From Microbacterium helvum (GTDB taxonomy: Bacteria; Actinomycetota; Actinomycetes; Actinomycetales; Microbacteriaceae), in contig NZ_JACXZS010000017.1 in assembly GCF_014779795.1 (NCBI RefSeq), forward strand, positions 1-52,150: 52,150 nucleotides of DNA, read 5' to 3'. The position numbers and the translations under genes were made by a program. The notes beneath the pieces are model-generated. The model saw nothing but the letters and a program-made list of their open reading frames with translations. It did not search any database and was not told where the DNA came from. The first letter of the stretch is position 1. Each line of letters starts with the position of its first letter. Below are positions 1-7,676 of this stretch, piece by piece.

Positions 1-127
1 TCAACGGGATCATCGAGCTCCACCGTCGCCTCGCCCGCGGCTACCGCAACCGGCACAACTACCGACTCCGCATGCTCCTCGCCGCCGGTGGCCTCACTCC
101 ATGACCCCACCGGATGTCCGAAGAGCC
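1..127 (+). mobile_element. Right end of an ISL3-type insertion sequence (partial)
   Basis: This holds the 3' end of a transposase gene followed by a terminal sequence whose reverse complement begins GGCTCTTCGGA, which resembles ISL3-family inverted repeats as I remember them. The left end lies outside the window, so the inverted repeat pair and the target duplication cannot be checked. If base 127 is the outer edge, the first flanking bases are gcttatcc, a possible 8-bp target duplication. Confidence 0.6.
3..104 (+). CDS. ISL3-family transposase, C-terminal fragment (cut by window edge)
   Basis: The frame is open from base 3 and encodes 33 residues ending in GYRNRHNYRLRMLLAAGG, then LTP and TGA. 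The NYRLR...AGG ending is typical of actinobacterial ISL3 (DDE) transposases, which move their element by cut and paste. The catalytic domain would lie upstream of the window, so whether the gene is intact cannot be judged. The stop lies 23 nt inside the presumed IS end, a normal spacing. The assignment rests only on this short tail and the adjacent terminal repeat. Confidence 0.6.
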   Translation, partial: NGIIELHRRLARGYRNRHNYRLRMLLAAGGLTP

Positions 128-154
128 GCTTATCCACACGTCCGTATCAGAGCC

Positions 155-220
155 CGATCGGTGCTCGACCGCGACGTCCAAGCGCTGGTCAGGCACACCT
201 TCGGACGTCAACACCCTTGA
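155..220 (+). pseudogene. 3' remnant of a coiled-coil membrane protein gene
   Basis: Bases 161-220 read VLDRDVQALVRHTFGRQHP then TGA. This matches the C-terminus of the intact gene at 732-1073 (NLDRDVQALVKHTFGIDRG). Nothing upstream of the match resembles that gene; instead the ISL3-type end lies about 30 bp away. The simplest reading is a second copy of the gene whose 5' part was lost when the element inserted or was rearranged. Confidence 0.65.
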
Positions 221-234
221 ATCCACACGACGAC

Positions 235-597
235 ATGCAGGCGGGATCGACGACGGACGCCGTCGCCCCGCGGAACGTGCCGGCGCGGGCATCCCTCGTA
301 CTGTTCGGGATCAACGTACTCGTGGGGATCGGGCTCGTCATCGCCGGTGTCGTCGCGGCCTACGTCCTTCTGGACGGCGACGACAGTGCGTCGACCATCT
401 TCATCGCACTCGATGTCATCAGCCGGATCGTGGCGGTCGTCGCGCTCGGGTTCGCGATCTGGGGCATGGTCATCGCGGTGCGTCGCCGCGCCCGCAAGGC
501 CGAGGCCGTGACCGCGCTCGTGCTGTCATCACTGGGCGTGCTGTGGATGGGCTATTGGCTCGCGGTCTCGGTGTGGGAGTACGGCGCCCGGTACTGA
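235..597 (+). CDS. Small membrane protein with about three TM segments
   Basis: The product is 120 aa if translation starts at ATG 235. The frame stays open back to 88, but 88-220 overlaps the IS end and the gene remnant, so the late start is preferred. Three hydrophobic segments are visible (roughly residues 18-43, 52-78 and 89-110) with a basic loop RRRARKAEA before the last one. The stretch RNVPARASLVL near the N-terminus recurs as RNVPARIALVL in the minus-strand gene at 5019-5573, and the RR..KA.AV.ALVLSS pattern recurs in the gene at 1460-1861. These three appear to be distant paralogues. Function is unknown. Confidence 0.65.
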   Translation: MQAGSTTDAVAPRNVPARASLVLFGINVLVGIGLVIAGVVAAYVLLDGDDSASTIFIALDVISRIVAVVALGFAIWGMVIAVRRRARKAEAVTALVLSSLGVLWMGYWLAVSVWEYGARY

Positions 598-719
598 CGG
601 CATTCATTGACCGCCAGCATCCCTCCTCCACAGGGCCCGTGGGCTGCCAGGTCTTCCACAGGTCCTACGCGTGACGAGTCCGCCCGTCCAGATCACTGGC
701 AGGATCGGGGCATCCGCCG

Positions 720-725
720 CACAAT
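720..725 (+). promoter_or_regulatory. -10 box for leaderless gene at 732
   Basis: CACAAT ends 6 nt before the GTG at 732, and there is no Shine-Dalgarno sequence. The spacing fits transcription starting at the start codon. Confidence 0.4.
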
Positions 726-731
726 GAGAGG

Positions 732-1073
732 GTGAGCGACCTGATGAACGCCGACAACTGGCTCTACATCGCCGCGCTGACAACCGTCATGCTCGGCGGG
801 ACCACGATCATCGTCACCCTCACCAACCGCTCCACCACCTCGGCCATCCACGGGCTCCGTGGCGAGGTGGGCGGTCAGATCGACAGCCTGCGCGGGGACC
901 TGGGCGGCAAGATCGACAAGCTGCAAGGCGAAGTCAACGGCCTGCGAGGCGAGATGAGCGCCCGCTTCGAGGCGGTCGATGCTCGATTCGAGGCGGTGAA
1001 CACCCGCATCGACAACCTCGACCGCGACGTGCAGGCGCTGGTGAAGCACACTTTCGGCATCGATCGCGGCTGA
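732..1073 (+). CDS. Membrane-anchored coiled-coil protein
   Basis: The product is 113 aa from a GTG start. Residues about 9-28 form one membrane-spanning segment (NWLYIAALTTVMLGGTTIIV). It is followed by degenerate heptad-like repeats with alternating glycine (LRGEVGGQIDSLRGDLGGKI, then FEAVDARFEAVNTRIDNL), which predict a long coiled coil. The C-terminus is conserved with the remnant at 155-220. No catalytic motif is present. Such short anchored coiled-coil proteins often form oligomers; no more specific role can be given. The GTG is chosen because a -10 box lies 6 nt upstream and no better start exists. Confidence 0.7.
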   Translation: MSDLMNADNWLYIAALTTVMLGGTTIIVTLTNRSTTSAIHGLRGEVGGQIDSLRGDLGGKIDKLQGEVNGLRGEMSARFEAVDARFEAVNTRIDNLDRDVQALVKHTFGIDRG

Positions 1074-1155
1074 TCCCGCGCTGAACGCACCCGCCGCGCA
1101 ACGGAGGATGCGCGGCCTCGACCCCGCTGCTGTGGGCCGCACCGAGGCAGCGGCC

Positions 1156-1250
1156 GCCGGCATCCATTCGGCCGTTCGAGGACTGTGGGGGTTCTGGTGA
1201 CGACAGATGACGGCGCGGGCCCGGCGCGGGCGCTGCCGCCGGCAGGTGCC
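1156..1250 (+). pseudogene. Truncated 5' copy of the DUF2510 membrane protein gene
   Basis: From GTG 1197 the frame reads VTTDDGAGPARALPPAG, matching MATDDDADPARSLPPAG of the gene at 1460. The similarity also covers about 40 bp upstream (catccattcgg, then the gggttctg leader). It ends exactly where the DUF2510 tryptophan motif should begin. The frame continues to 1406 with unrelated sequence, so this is a broken duplicate and not a functional DUF2510 gene. Confidence 0.65.
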
Positions 1251-1301
1251 TGTTCACGCAGCCCAGCTGCGCGCGCTCCTGACGAGCCTGGACGCGTATT
1301 A

Positions 1302-1355
1302 GGTCAAATGACCATATTCCTTGGTCGAATGACCGCATATCTTGGTCACATGCCG
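1302..1355. repeat. Three tandem palindromic sites in exact 21-bp register
   Basis: GGTCAAATGACC (1302-1313), GGTCGAATGACC (1323-1334) and the degenerate GGTCACATGCCG (1344-1355) start exactly 21 bp apart. That is two helical turns, so a dimeric DNA-binding protein would bind all three on one face. The spacers are AT-rich (atattcctt, gcatatctt). It could be a cooperative operator upstream of the gene at 1460, or a relic of a lost regulator locus. Confidence 0.6.
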
Positions 1356-1459
1356 GGTCGGAACCGTGGGGGCTACTCTTTCGTGCGAGCACCGCGACCG
1401 CGCTGAGGCGTCGGGCGGCAGCATCCATTCGGCTCTTCACAGAGCGGTGGGAGGTTCTG

Positions 1460-1861
1460 ATGGCGACGGACGACGACGCGGACCCTGCGCGGTCGCTGCC
1501 ACCAGCGGGGTGGCTGCGGGATCCCGCCGGGCAGACGCGTTGGTGGGACGGCGCGCAGTGGACCGAGCACGTGCGGCCGGCGCGCAACGGGCCGGCGATC
1601 GCCTCGCTGACCCTGATCGCGGTGCAGCTGCTGCTGGGGTCGGCCTGGTTCGTGCTCGGGTTCTACGCGGCGTCGGCGGGACTGACGTCGTATCAGTGGC
1701 TGATCATGCTCGGCGGCGTGCTGTCGTGGCTGCTGTGCATCTCGGCGGTCGTGCTCGGCGTCATCGCCACCGTCATCGCGGTGCGCCGACCGACCGCCAA
1801 GGGGCCGGCGGTGTTCGCCCTCGTCGCGAGCAGCGTGCTGCTGATCTTGCTGCTCTTCTAG
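1460..1861 (+). CDS. DUF2510-domain membrane protein
   Basis: The product is 133 aa. Residues about 15-38 (PPAGWLRDPAGQTRWWDGAQ, then WTEHV) are a classic DUF2510 motif, a short Trp-rich cytoplasmic module found in actinobacterial membrane proteins. Three hydrophobic segments follow at about residues 47-72, 78-107 and 112-133. A Shine-Dalgarno sequence (gggagg) lies about 5 nt before the ATG. The loop VRRPTAKGPAV resembles VQRPTKKTASAV in the gene at 5019-5573. The function of DUF2510 is not known. A truncated copy of the gene's 5' end lies directly upstream. Confidence 0.8.
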   Translation: MATDDDADPARSLPPAGWLRDPAGQTRWWDGAQWTEHVRPARNGPAIASLTLIAVQLLLGSAWFVLGFYAASAGLTSYQWLIMLGGVLSWLLCISAVVLGVIATVIAVRRPTAKGPAVFALVASSVLLILLLF

Positions 1862-2028
1862 GCCGTCGGGGCGAGAGTGATCGATCGTCTTTATGTTCTA
1901 ATCTTGGAACGGAATTGGATGCCGGAGGCAAGTCTAGCGAGTAGGTCCGACATCGTGTCAGGCTGATTTTTCGCGGCTTCTCGCGGGATAAGGCTCGTAT
2001 TTCTCTTCTAAGTTCGGGCGCGTTCTGG

Positions 2029-2034
2029 TAGGGT
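2029..2034 (+). promoter_or_regulatory. -10 box of the leaderless DUF222-HNH gene
   Basis: TAGGGT ends 6 nt before ATG 2041 and no Shine-Dalgarno is visible. The -35 region is weak. Further upstream, GTTC and GAAC half-sites flank 8 bp (gttctaatcttggaac, about 1893-1908). Confidence 0.4.
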
Positions 2035-2040
2035 CGAGTC

Positions 2041-3612
2041 ATGAGCGAATCGACGCACCCCGAGGGCGACCTCGAGGCGCGCGCCGAGCACTCACTGGAC
2101 TGGATGTACGAGCCCGACCCGTGGGACGATTCCGACCCCACGCATCCCGATGACGCGCTGTTCGCCCTGCAGTCGAGCGGCGAGGCGCACACGGTCGCGG
2201 CCGTCGCGCTCGAGGGCATCACCATCCGGGCGCGCATGCTGGTCGCCGAGCAGTACGCCGCGATCGCGACTGTCGTGAGGGATGCCGCAGCCTGCCCCGA
2301 TCCGTGGACCGGACCCGACCCCACGCTCGATCCGCTGTGGCGCGATCCGCAGGACCGCTCCCCCGCGCAGGTGCGCGCCGAACGTCGCGATGTCGCCGAG
2401 CGCGCCGCGATCCTGGATCTGTCGGTGCGGCTCGGGTTGTCGGAGGCGATGATCCGCCGCCGCGCCCACGACGCCGACACGCTGCGCGAACGCTGCCCGC
2501 GCACGTGGGCCGCGTTCTGCTCGGGTGCCGTGCCCGAGCAGAACGTCACCACGGCCGCACAGCATGCCGCGAGCCTGCCCGCCCGCTCCCGCGAGAGCTG
2601 GGCGGCCTTCGACGACGCCATCGAACGAGCCGCGCGCACCCAGTCGCCGGGACGGTTCCGGCTGCGCGCCCGCATCGCGCGCGAACGCGTGCACCCCGAG
2701 CACATCGACGTGCGCCACGAACGCGCCAAGGCCGACCGCACCATCTGGCTCTCGGGCGACCCCGACGGCATGGCGACGCTCAGCGTGTTCAACACCGCCG
2801 TCGAGCTCCACCAGTCGTACCGTCGCATCGACGCACAGGCCCGGCACCTGCAGGCGCAGCCCGGCGAACAGCGCACGCTCGCCCAGCTGCGCGCCGACGT
2901 CGCGATGGACCTGCTGCTCGACGGCGACGACGAGGCCGCGGGCGTTCGTGCCGGACGAGTGGATGCTGCCGTCGCCGATTCGGGCACGGCCGAGGCCGAG
3001 TCAGACGAGGTCGCGATTCCGGAAGCCGACTCCGCGTCGGACTCCCCCATCGCCTCGGATGCCGGCATCCACTCCTGCCCGACGTGCGGACACTCCACCA
3101 CAGACGCGCCCCGCTCCGAACCGACCCGGCGCCGCCGTGATCGCGCATCGGTCGCGATCACGGTTCCCGTGATGACGCTGCTCGGCCACAGCGATGAGCC
3201 GGCCACTCTGGACGGCTACGGGCCGATCGACACCGACACTGCGCGACGGCTCGCGGGCGAGGCATCCAGCTGGGTTCGAATACTGACCCACCCCGTGACC
3301 GGCACCGTGCTCGATGTCGATCGCACCACCTATCGCGTGCCGAAAGCGCTCAGACGCTGGCTCGGCGTGCGAGATCCGATGTGCATCAGTCCCGGCTGCA
3401 CGCGCCTCGCGCAGGATTGCGACATCGACCACCGCCTCGACTGGCAGTACGGCGGCACCACCTCGGACACCAACCTGGCACCGCTCTGTCGTGGGCATCA
3501 CGTCGTCAAGACGAAGAGCAAGATGATGCTCTACCGCGACGAGACCACCGGGGCTCGATGGTGGGTCACGCCCACGCACCTCACCGTCCCGGTCGAACCC
3601 GCACCGTTCTGA
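2041..3612 (+). CDS. DUF222 domain protein with C-terminal HNH nuclease motif
   Basis: The product is 523 aa, the usual length of the '13E12-type' DUF222-HNH proteins that are abundant and multi-copy in Actinobacteria. The N-terminal two thirds is the helical DUF222 region. The C-terminus (about residues 447-497) carries the HNH fold: CISPGCTRLAQDCDIDHR, then the Gly-Gly turn (YGGTTSDTNLAPLC) and RGHHVVK. It contains the metal-binding cysteines CxxxxC and C...H and the catalytic DIDHR histidine. An extra CPTCG zinc-ribbon-like pair occurs near residue 346. These proteins are thought to be mobile or recombination-associated nucleases; the target is unknown. The gene is monocistronic. Confidence 0.85.
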   Translation: MSESTHPEGDLEARAEHSLDWMYEPDPWDDSDPTHPDDALFALQSSGEAHTVAAVALEGITIRARMLVAEQYAAIATVVRDAAACPDPWTGPDPTLDPLWRDPQDRSPAQVRAERRDVAERAAILDLSVRLGLSEAMIRRRAHDADTLRERCPRTWAAFCSGAVPEQNVTTAAQHAASLPARSRESWAAFDDAIERAARTQSPGRFRLRARIARERVHPEHIDVRHERAKADRTIWLSGDPDGMATLSVFNTAVELHQSYRRIDAQARHLQAQPGEQRTLAQLRADVAMDLLLDGDDEAAGVRAGRVDAAVADSGTAEAESDEVAIPEADSASDSPIASDAGIHSCPTCGHSTTDAPRSEPTRRRRDRASVAITVPVMTLLGHSDEPATLDGYGPIDTDTARRLAGEASSWVRILTHPVTGTVLDVDRTTYRVPKALRRWLGVRDPMCISPGCTRLAQDCDIDHRLDWQYGGTTSDTNLAPLCRGHHVVKTKSKMMLYRDETTGARWWVTPTHLTVPVEPAPF

Positions 3613-3655
3613 CGAACATCGGACGGATCCAGCCGTCGGCCGATCCCGGGGCATA

Positions 3656-3674
3656 TTAACGCTACTATCGTTAA
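3656..3674. promoter_or_regulatory. Inverted repeat around the -10 region of the first fic gene
   Basis: TTAACG and CGTTAA flank ctactat, and the TACTAT at 3663-3668 is a plausible -10 box. A repressor bound here would block the promoter. A further half-site (gttaat) follows at 3676-3681. Confidence 0.5.
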
Positions 3675-3716
3675 AGTTAATCAAGCTCCGTCCGCGCCAA
3701 CGCTAGGAGGTGCATC

Positions 3717-4991
3717 GTGCCCACCTTCGTCGAACGCCTGTGGGATGCCCACGACAGCACCCACCTCGGCCGGCGCGACCGCGCGGCAGGGCGGTACCGC
3801 GCCTTCGTGCCCGACGAGCTCGGCCGCACGCTGCCCGCGATCGGACCGGAAGCGCAGGGTGCCGCCGAAGACGCCCTCGCGGTGCTCGCCCGCGCCGACG
3901 AACGCATCGGCGCGCACGGCGCGTACCTCAACCACCTGCTGATCCGTTCCGAGAGCATCTCGTCGTCCTGGATCGAAGGCAACCGCATCACCCCGAAGCG
4001 CCTCGCCATCGCCGAGACGCTCGACACCGGCAGTCGCGTCGCCCTCGACGTCGTGGGCAACGTCCGCGCCACCGAGGCCGCGATCGCCGCCCTCGCCGAC
4101 CGCGACCGGCCCGTCACCACGGCCGACATCGTCACCCTGCAACACGTCATCGAGCCGAACCTTCCACCGGGCCTGCGCACCGAACAGAACTGGGTCGGCG
4201 GACCCGGCTGGAGCCCCCTGCGCGCCGACTTCATCCCGCCGCCCGAATCCGAGGTGCCCCGGCTCGTCGACGACCTCGCCGCGTTCGTCACCGAGACGAG
4301 CGGCAACCCGGTCGTCCGCGCCGCCATCGCCCACGCCCAGTTCGAGACGATCCACCCGTTCATCGACGGCAACGGCCGCACCGGCCGCGCGCTCATCCAC
4401 ACCGTGCTGCACCGCGCGGACGCCCTGCGCGGCATCCTCATCCCCATCAGCACCGTCTTCGCGGGCGACACCGACGCCTACCTCGCCGGCCTCACCGCGT
4501 TCCGCGCCGACCCGCCACACCTCGACGACTGGATCATCGGCTTCGCACAGGCAACCGAACGCGCCGCCGCGAACGCCGTGCAGCTCGCCGCCGACGTCGC
4601 CCGTCTCGACGAGCAGACGCTCGACGAGCTGATCGCCTACCGCCGCAGCCGCGGACTCTCGCCGGCCACACCCCGCCGCGACGCGGTCGTGCTGCGCATC
4701 CTCGCCACCCTCGCATCCGACCCGGTGCCCACCATCGAGTCGGTCGCACACAAGCACGGCGTCTCGACCGTCGCCGCGCACCGCGCCCTGACCGAGTTGG
4801 TGGATGCCGGCGTCCTCAGCCGCACGAAAGACCAGCGCGGTCGCCTCATCTGCTGGACCGCCGACCGCCACCTCGCTCTCGTCACCCTCACCGAGCGCAG
4901 CAACCGCGTCGGCGGCGGAGACACCGACCACCGCCGCCCCACCGGCGGACCGGCAGTGCCCGACCCGGCCCACGTCGGACGGCTGCGATAG
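3717..4991 (+). CDS. Fic-family AMP-transferase with winged-helix C-terminus
   Basis: The product is 424 aa; GTG 3717 is preceded by a strong ribosome site (aggaggtg). The Fic core motif HPFIDGNGRTGR is complete at residues 213-224. The inhibitory motif SSWIEG at residues 83-88 fits the class II form ([S/T]xxxE[G/N]), in which the glutamate blocks ATP binding until released. A Fic_N-type helical region precedes the core. Residues about 315-375 form a winged helix (TIESVAHKHGVSTVAAHRAL) that could bind DNA. Fic enzymes usually transfer AMP to a protein hydroxyl. The target is unknown, and no antitoxin gene is adjacent. Confidence 0.87.
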   Translation: MPTFVERLWDAHDSTHLGRRDRAAGRYRAFVPDELGRTLPAIGPEAQGAAEDALAVLARADERIGAHGAYLNHLLIRSESISSSWIEGNRITPKRLAIAETLDTGSRVALDVVGNVRATEAAIAALADRDRPVTTADIVTLQHVIEPNLPPGLRTEQNWVGGPGWSPLRADFIPPPESEVPRLVDDLAAFVTETSGNPVVRAAIAHAQFETIHPFIDGNGRTGRALIHTVLHRADALRGILIPISTVFAGDTDAYLAGLTAFRADPPHLDDWIIGFAQATERAAANAVQLAADVARLDEQTLDELIAYRRSRGLSPATPRRDAVVLRILATLASDPVPTIESVAHKHGVSTVAAHRALTELVDAGVLSRTKDQRGRLICWTADRHLALVTLTERSNRVGGGDTDHRRPTGGPAVPDPAHVGRLR

Positions 4992-5018
4992 CGCGCCTGC
5001 TGACGCGGGCGAGCGCGG

Positions 5019-5573
5019 TCAGCCGGCGATCACGTCCAGCGCCTGCGTGACCGTCAGCACGCCGAGCCACACCACGAGCGCGAGCGCCAGGACGAGCGCC
5101 ACCGCCGACGCCGTCTTCTTCGTCGGACGCTGCACCGCGACGACCAGCCCGCCGATCGCGAGGAAGAACGCCGCGACCGCCAGCGTCAGACTCACCAGCG
5201 CGACGACACCCGCGACGGTCGGCGCAGCCTGCGCCCACCACAGCACCACCGACGCCCCGCCGAGCGCCGCCAGCGGGATCAGCACCAGCGCGATCCGCGC
5301 CGGCACGTTGCGCGCCGTCGGCTCGGGCAGCGGCCGCCCCAGTTCGCCCACGTACGAACTCGACACCGGCCGGTACGCGATCGGCGCCGGGGGCTGGTCG
5401 GGCGCCGGGGGCTGGTCGGGCGCCGGCCGCCGGTCGGGCAGTTCAGCCGCACGCTGACGCTCCCGCGCCGCACGCAGCTCGGCACGGCTCTTCGGAGCCG
5501 CGTCCGGGCCGTCGGACGAAGGCCGGGCTGCGGCATCCCTCTCCCCAGAGAGATCGCTCGAATCTGACATCAT
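5019..5573 (-). CDS. Membrane protein with disordered Pro-rich N-terminus
   Basis: The product is 184 aa and starts with ATGATG (5573 or 5570), with ggggag just upstream. Residues 1-80 are hydrophilic and include a duplicated PAPDQPP element encoded by an 18-bp tandem repeat near 5386-5422. Three hydrophobic segments follow at about residues 90-112, 118-146 and 155-180, with the loop VQRPTKKTASAV. It resembles the proteins at 235-597 and 1460-1861 in the TM part. The SRAELRAARERQR stretch is common in actinobacterial envelope proteins. Function is unknown. It lies convergent with the first fic gene and divergent from the second. Confidence 0.7.
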   Translation of the reverse strand: MMSDSSDLSGERDAAARPSSDGPDAAPKSRAELRAARERQRAAELPDRRPAPDQPPAPDQPPAPIAYRPVSSSYVGELGRPLPEPTARNVPARIALVLIPLAALGGASVVLWWAQAAPTVAGVVALVSLTLAVAAFFLAIGGLVVAVQRPTKKTASAVALVLALALVVWLGVLTVTQALDVIAG

Positions 5574-5673
5574 GCTCCCCAGCAGAATGACTGTCGATCG
5601 AGCGCAAACCTACCGGAATCCGTGCGGGCTGAGCGCACGCGAGGATTAAGATTCTTATTTCACAAATCAGAGT

Positions 5674-5679
5674 TAAACT
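5674..5679 (+). promoter_or_regulatory. -10 box of leaderless second fic gene
   Basis: TAAACT ends 6 nt before ATG 5686. The surrounding 45 bp is notably AT-rich for this genome and has no Shine-Dalgarno. Confidence 0.45.
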
Positions 5680-5685
5680 GAATTA

Positions 5686-6903
5686 ATGATCCGTGCTATT
5701 TCACACGATCACACCTGGCCGGCGCACCGGACTGAGATACGGGATTGGCGCCAGTCGATCCGCAGCGGCAGCCGGGCGGATCGGACGCTGCGCGCCGTCG
5801 CCGTGTCGATTCCCCCTCGCATCGCCGAGCTCAGCTTCTCTCCGCCCACCGCCATCGCAGGACTCGCTGAACGAGCGCTCATCGAGTCCGCCGCGACAGA
5901 CGGCGAGCTGCGAGTCCAGTCACGCGCACTCCCGCGGTTCATGCTGCGCACCGAGTCGGTCGCATCCTCGAAGATCGAACGGGTGAGCGCCTCCGCGACC
6001 GACTTCGCGCGGGCCATCGCCGGAAGCAGAGCCAACACCAGCGCGACCAGCATGGTCGCCGCATCCACCGCGCTTCATGGCCTCGTCGAGACAGTCGGAG
6101 ACTCGCACGCGATCACACTCGAAGACCTGCTCTCAGCGCACCGCACACTCATGCGCGACGACGCCTACGAGGCAGCGTATGCGGGTCGATGGCGTGACAT
6201 GCAGAACTGGATCGGCGGCAGCGATCACAGCCCACGGGATGCCCTGTACGTCCCGCCGCCACCCGAGATGGTCGAGGCCCTGATGCGCGACCTTCTCGCC
6301 TGGGCGAACCGTGACGACGTTCCCGTGTTCGTTCAGCTGGCGATCGCCCACGCCCAGTTCGAGTCGATACATCCCTTCACCGACGGCAACGGCCGCCTCG
6401 GACGCGCGCTCGTGAGCGCTCTGCTGCGCAGGCGTGGGGTAGCCCAGACCGGCGTGATGCCCCTGGCAAGCGGCTTGCTCGCCGTCCGCGACGAATACTT
6501 CGCCGCTCTCATGACGTACCGTTCCGGCGACCCCTCGCTGATCGTTGCGCTGATCGCACGCGCCGCCGGCGCCGCGGCCGTCGAGTCCCGCGCTTCGATG
6601 CGGGTGCTGACCGAACTGCCCGGCGAATGGCGCGCCATCATCGACACTCCTCGGGGGTCCGTCACAGACCGACTGCTCGAGGCGCTGCTCGACGAACCGG
6701 TCCTGTCAGGAGAGCAGGCGTCCGCACGAGTCGACGCGACCCCCGCTGCCACGTACGCCGCCCTCGACCGCCTCGTGGATGCCGGCATCCTGGCCGAGGT
6801 GACAGGCCGCAAACGCGACCGCGTCTGGGCGGCCGGCGACGTGCTCGGCGAACTCGACGAACTCGATCGCCGCATCCAAGGTCGGATGCTGCGCGACGGC
6901 TGA
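5686..6903 (+). CDS. Fic-family protein with winged-helix C-terminus
   Basis: The product is 405 aa. The core motif HPFTDGNGRLGR is complete at residues 229-240. The helical Fic_N region includes SIPPRIAEL and the inhibitory-type helix SSKIER (residues 94-99). There the glutamate is kept, but the usual following Gly/Asn is Arg99. A winged helix (LSGEQASARVDATPAATYAA) follows the core. Its domain order equals that of the gene at 3717, but the sequences are diverged, so they are separate lineages rather than a recent duplication. AMPylation of an unknown protein is the likely activity. Confidence 0.85.
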   Translation: MIRAISHDHTWPAHRTEIRDWRQSIRSGSRADRTLRAVAVSIPPRIAELSFSPPTAIAGLAERALIESAATDGELRVQSRALPRFMLRTESVASSKIERVSASATDFARAIAGSRANTSATSMVAASTALHGLVETVGDSHAITLEDLLSAHRTLMRDDAYEAAYAGRWRDMQNWIGGSDHSPRDALYVPPPPEMVEALMRDLLAWANRDDVPVFVQLAIAHAQFESIHPFTDGNGRLGRALVSALLRRRGVAQTGVMPLASGLLAVRDEYFAALMTYRSGDPSLIVALIARAAGAAAVESRASMRVLTELPGEWRAIIDTPRGSVTDRLLEALLDEPVLSGEQASARVDATPAATYAALDRLVDAGILAEVTGRKRDRVWAAGDVLGELDELDRRIQGRMLRDG

Positions 6904-6910
6904 GCCTCGA

Positions 6911-7207
6911 TCAGCCGTCGAGCACCTCGAGCCGCACCGAGACCGGACCGCCGTCGACCAGCCGCTCGGCCGTGCGCACCGCCTTCTTGAGTGGCAGCAC
7001 GTACTCGCCCGAGGAGCTCGGGAAGATCGACGTGCGCCACTCGCTGCCGCCGACCCGCGCCCGCACGCGCACCGACCCGAACCCGCGGTACGGCCGCGGA
7101 ATCTCGCGGATCCCAGCGCTCAGCTCTTGCGGCACGGCGGTGAAGAACCACGCCGCGTCATCACGGGCCGCCCACTGGAACACGTCGCCGTCGAACTCGA
7201 CGATCAC
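6911..7207 (-). CDS. DUF1905 domain protein
   Basis: The product is 98 aa. It has the DUF1905 signature: FDGDVFQW near the N-terminus, RGFGSVRVRARVGGSEWRTS in the middle, and YVLPLKKAVR before the end. This is a small beta-barrel-like domain of unknown biochemical role, often next to or fused with YdeI or SRPBCC domains. It starts with GTG at 7207 and overlaps the stop of the upstream SRPBCC gene by 4 nt (GTGA), so the two are translationally coupled. Confidence 0.85.
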   Translation of the reverse strand: MIVEFDGDVFQWAARDDAAWFFTAVPQELSAGIREIPRPYRGFGSVRVRARVGGSEWRTSIFPSSSGEYVLPLKKAVRTAERLVDGGPVSVRLEVLDG

Positions 7208-7635
7208 CGCAGCCGCTCCCCGGGCGCACCGTCATGCCGGTCGACCAGCCGCTGCAGGCAGTCCGACCAGCCCTCGACATGCCGTTCACGCTCTTCCGCC
7301 GTCGTGAAGCCCGCATGCCGCACGATGACGCGGGTCGCCCCGTCGGCCGCGGGTTCGAGCGCGATGCCCACGTCGGTCGCGGCATCCTCCCCCGCCCAGC
7401 GCCACTCGAGCCGCAGCGAACCCGGGGCGTCCACGGCGAGCACGGTCGCCTCGACCGCCAGGTCGGCGGGCTCGGACCGCACCTGCCAGCGCCCCAGCTC
7501 ACGCAGCTCGACGAGCGCCGTCGTCTGCATGCGCGGCGGCCAGAACCACTCCGCGAGCGGAGCGGCCCGGGTGAGGTCGCGCCAGACCTCGTCGATGGAT
7601 GCCGCCACCAGCGCCTCTTCGGTCAGCTCATGCAT
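7204..7635 (-). CDS. SRPBCC / AHSA1-like (activator of Hsp90 homologue) domain protein
   Basis: The product is 143 aa from ATG 7635 (MHELTEEALVAASIDEVWRD). It shows the START/AHSA1 pattern: an N-terminal strand plus VWxxLTRAAPLAEWFWPP, then the GRWQVR strand, LRLEWRW, and a C-terminal helix (ERHVEGWSDCLQRLVDR). Such proteins enclose hydrophobic ligands; no ligand can be predicted. The frame is open further upstream into the repeat region, but the ATG at 7635 aligns with the family start. It forms an operon with the DUF1905 gene. Confidence 0.85.
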   Translation of the reverse strand: MHELTEEALVAASIDEVWRDLTRAAPLAEWFWPPRMQTTALVELRELGRWQVRSEPADLAVEATVLAVDAPGSLRLEWRWAGEDAATDVGIALEPAADGATRVIVRHAGFTTAEERERHVEGWSDCLQRLVDRHDGAPGERLR

Positions 7636-7676
7636 ACCGCCACCGTACGCCCGCCCGCCGACACGTACTCCACCCC

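Larger units (their letters stand above)
1074..1459. other. Gene-poor stretch with a truncated duplicate and tandem palindromes
   Basis: This 386-base gap has no complete gene. It contains a broken copy of the DUF2510 gene start (about 1156-1250), then a locally AT-richer block with three palindromes in 21-bp register (1302-1355), then the leader of the gene at 1460. Confidence 0.6.
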
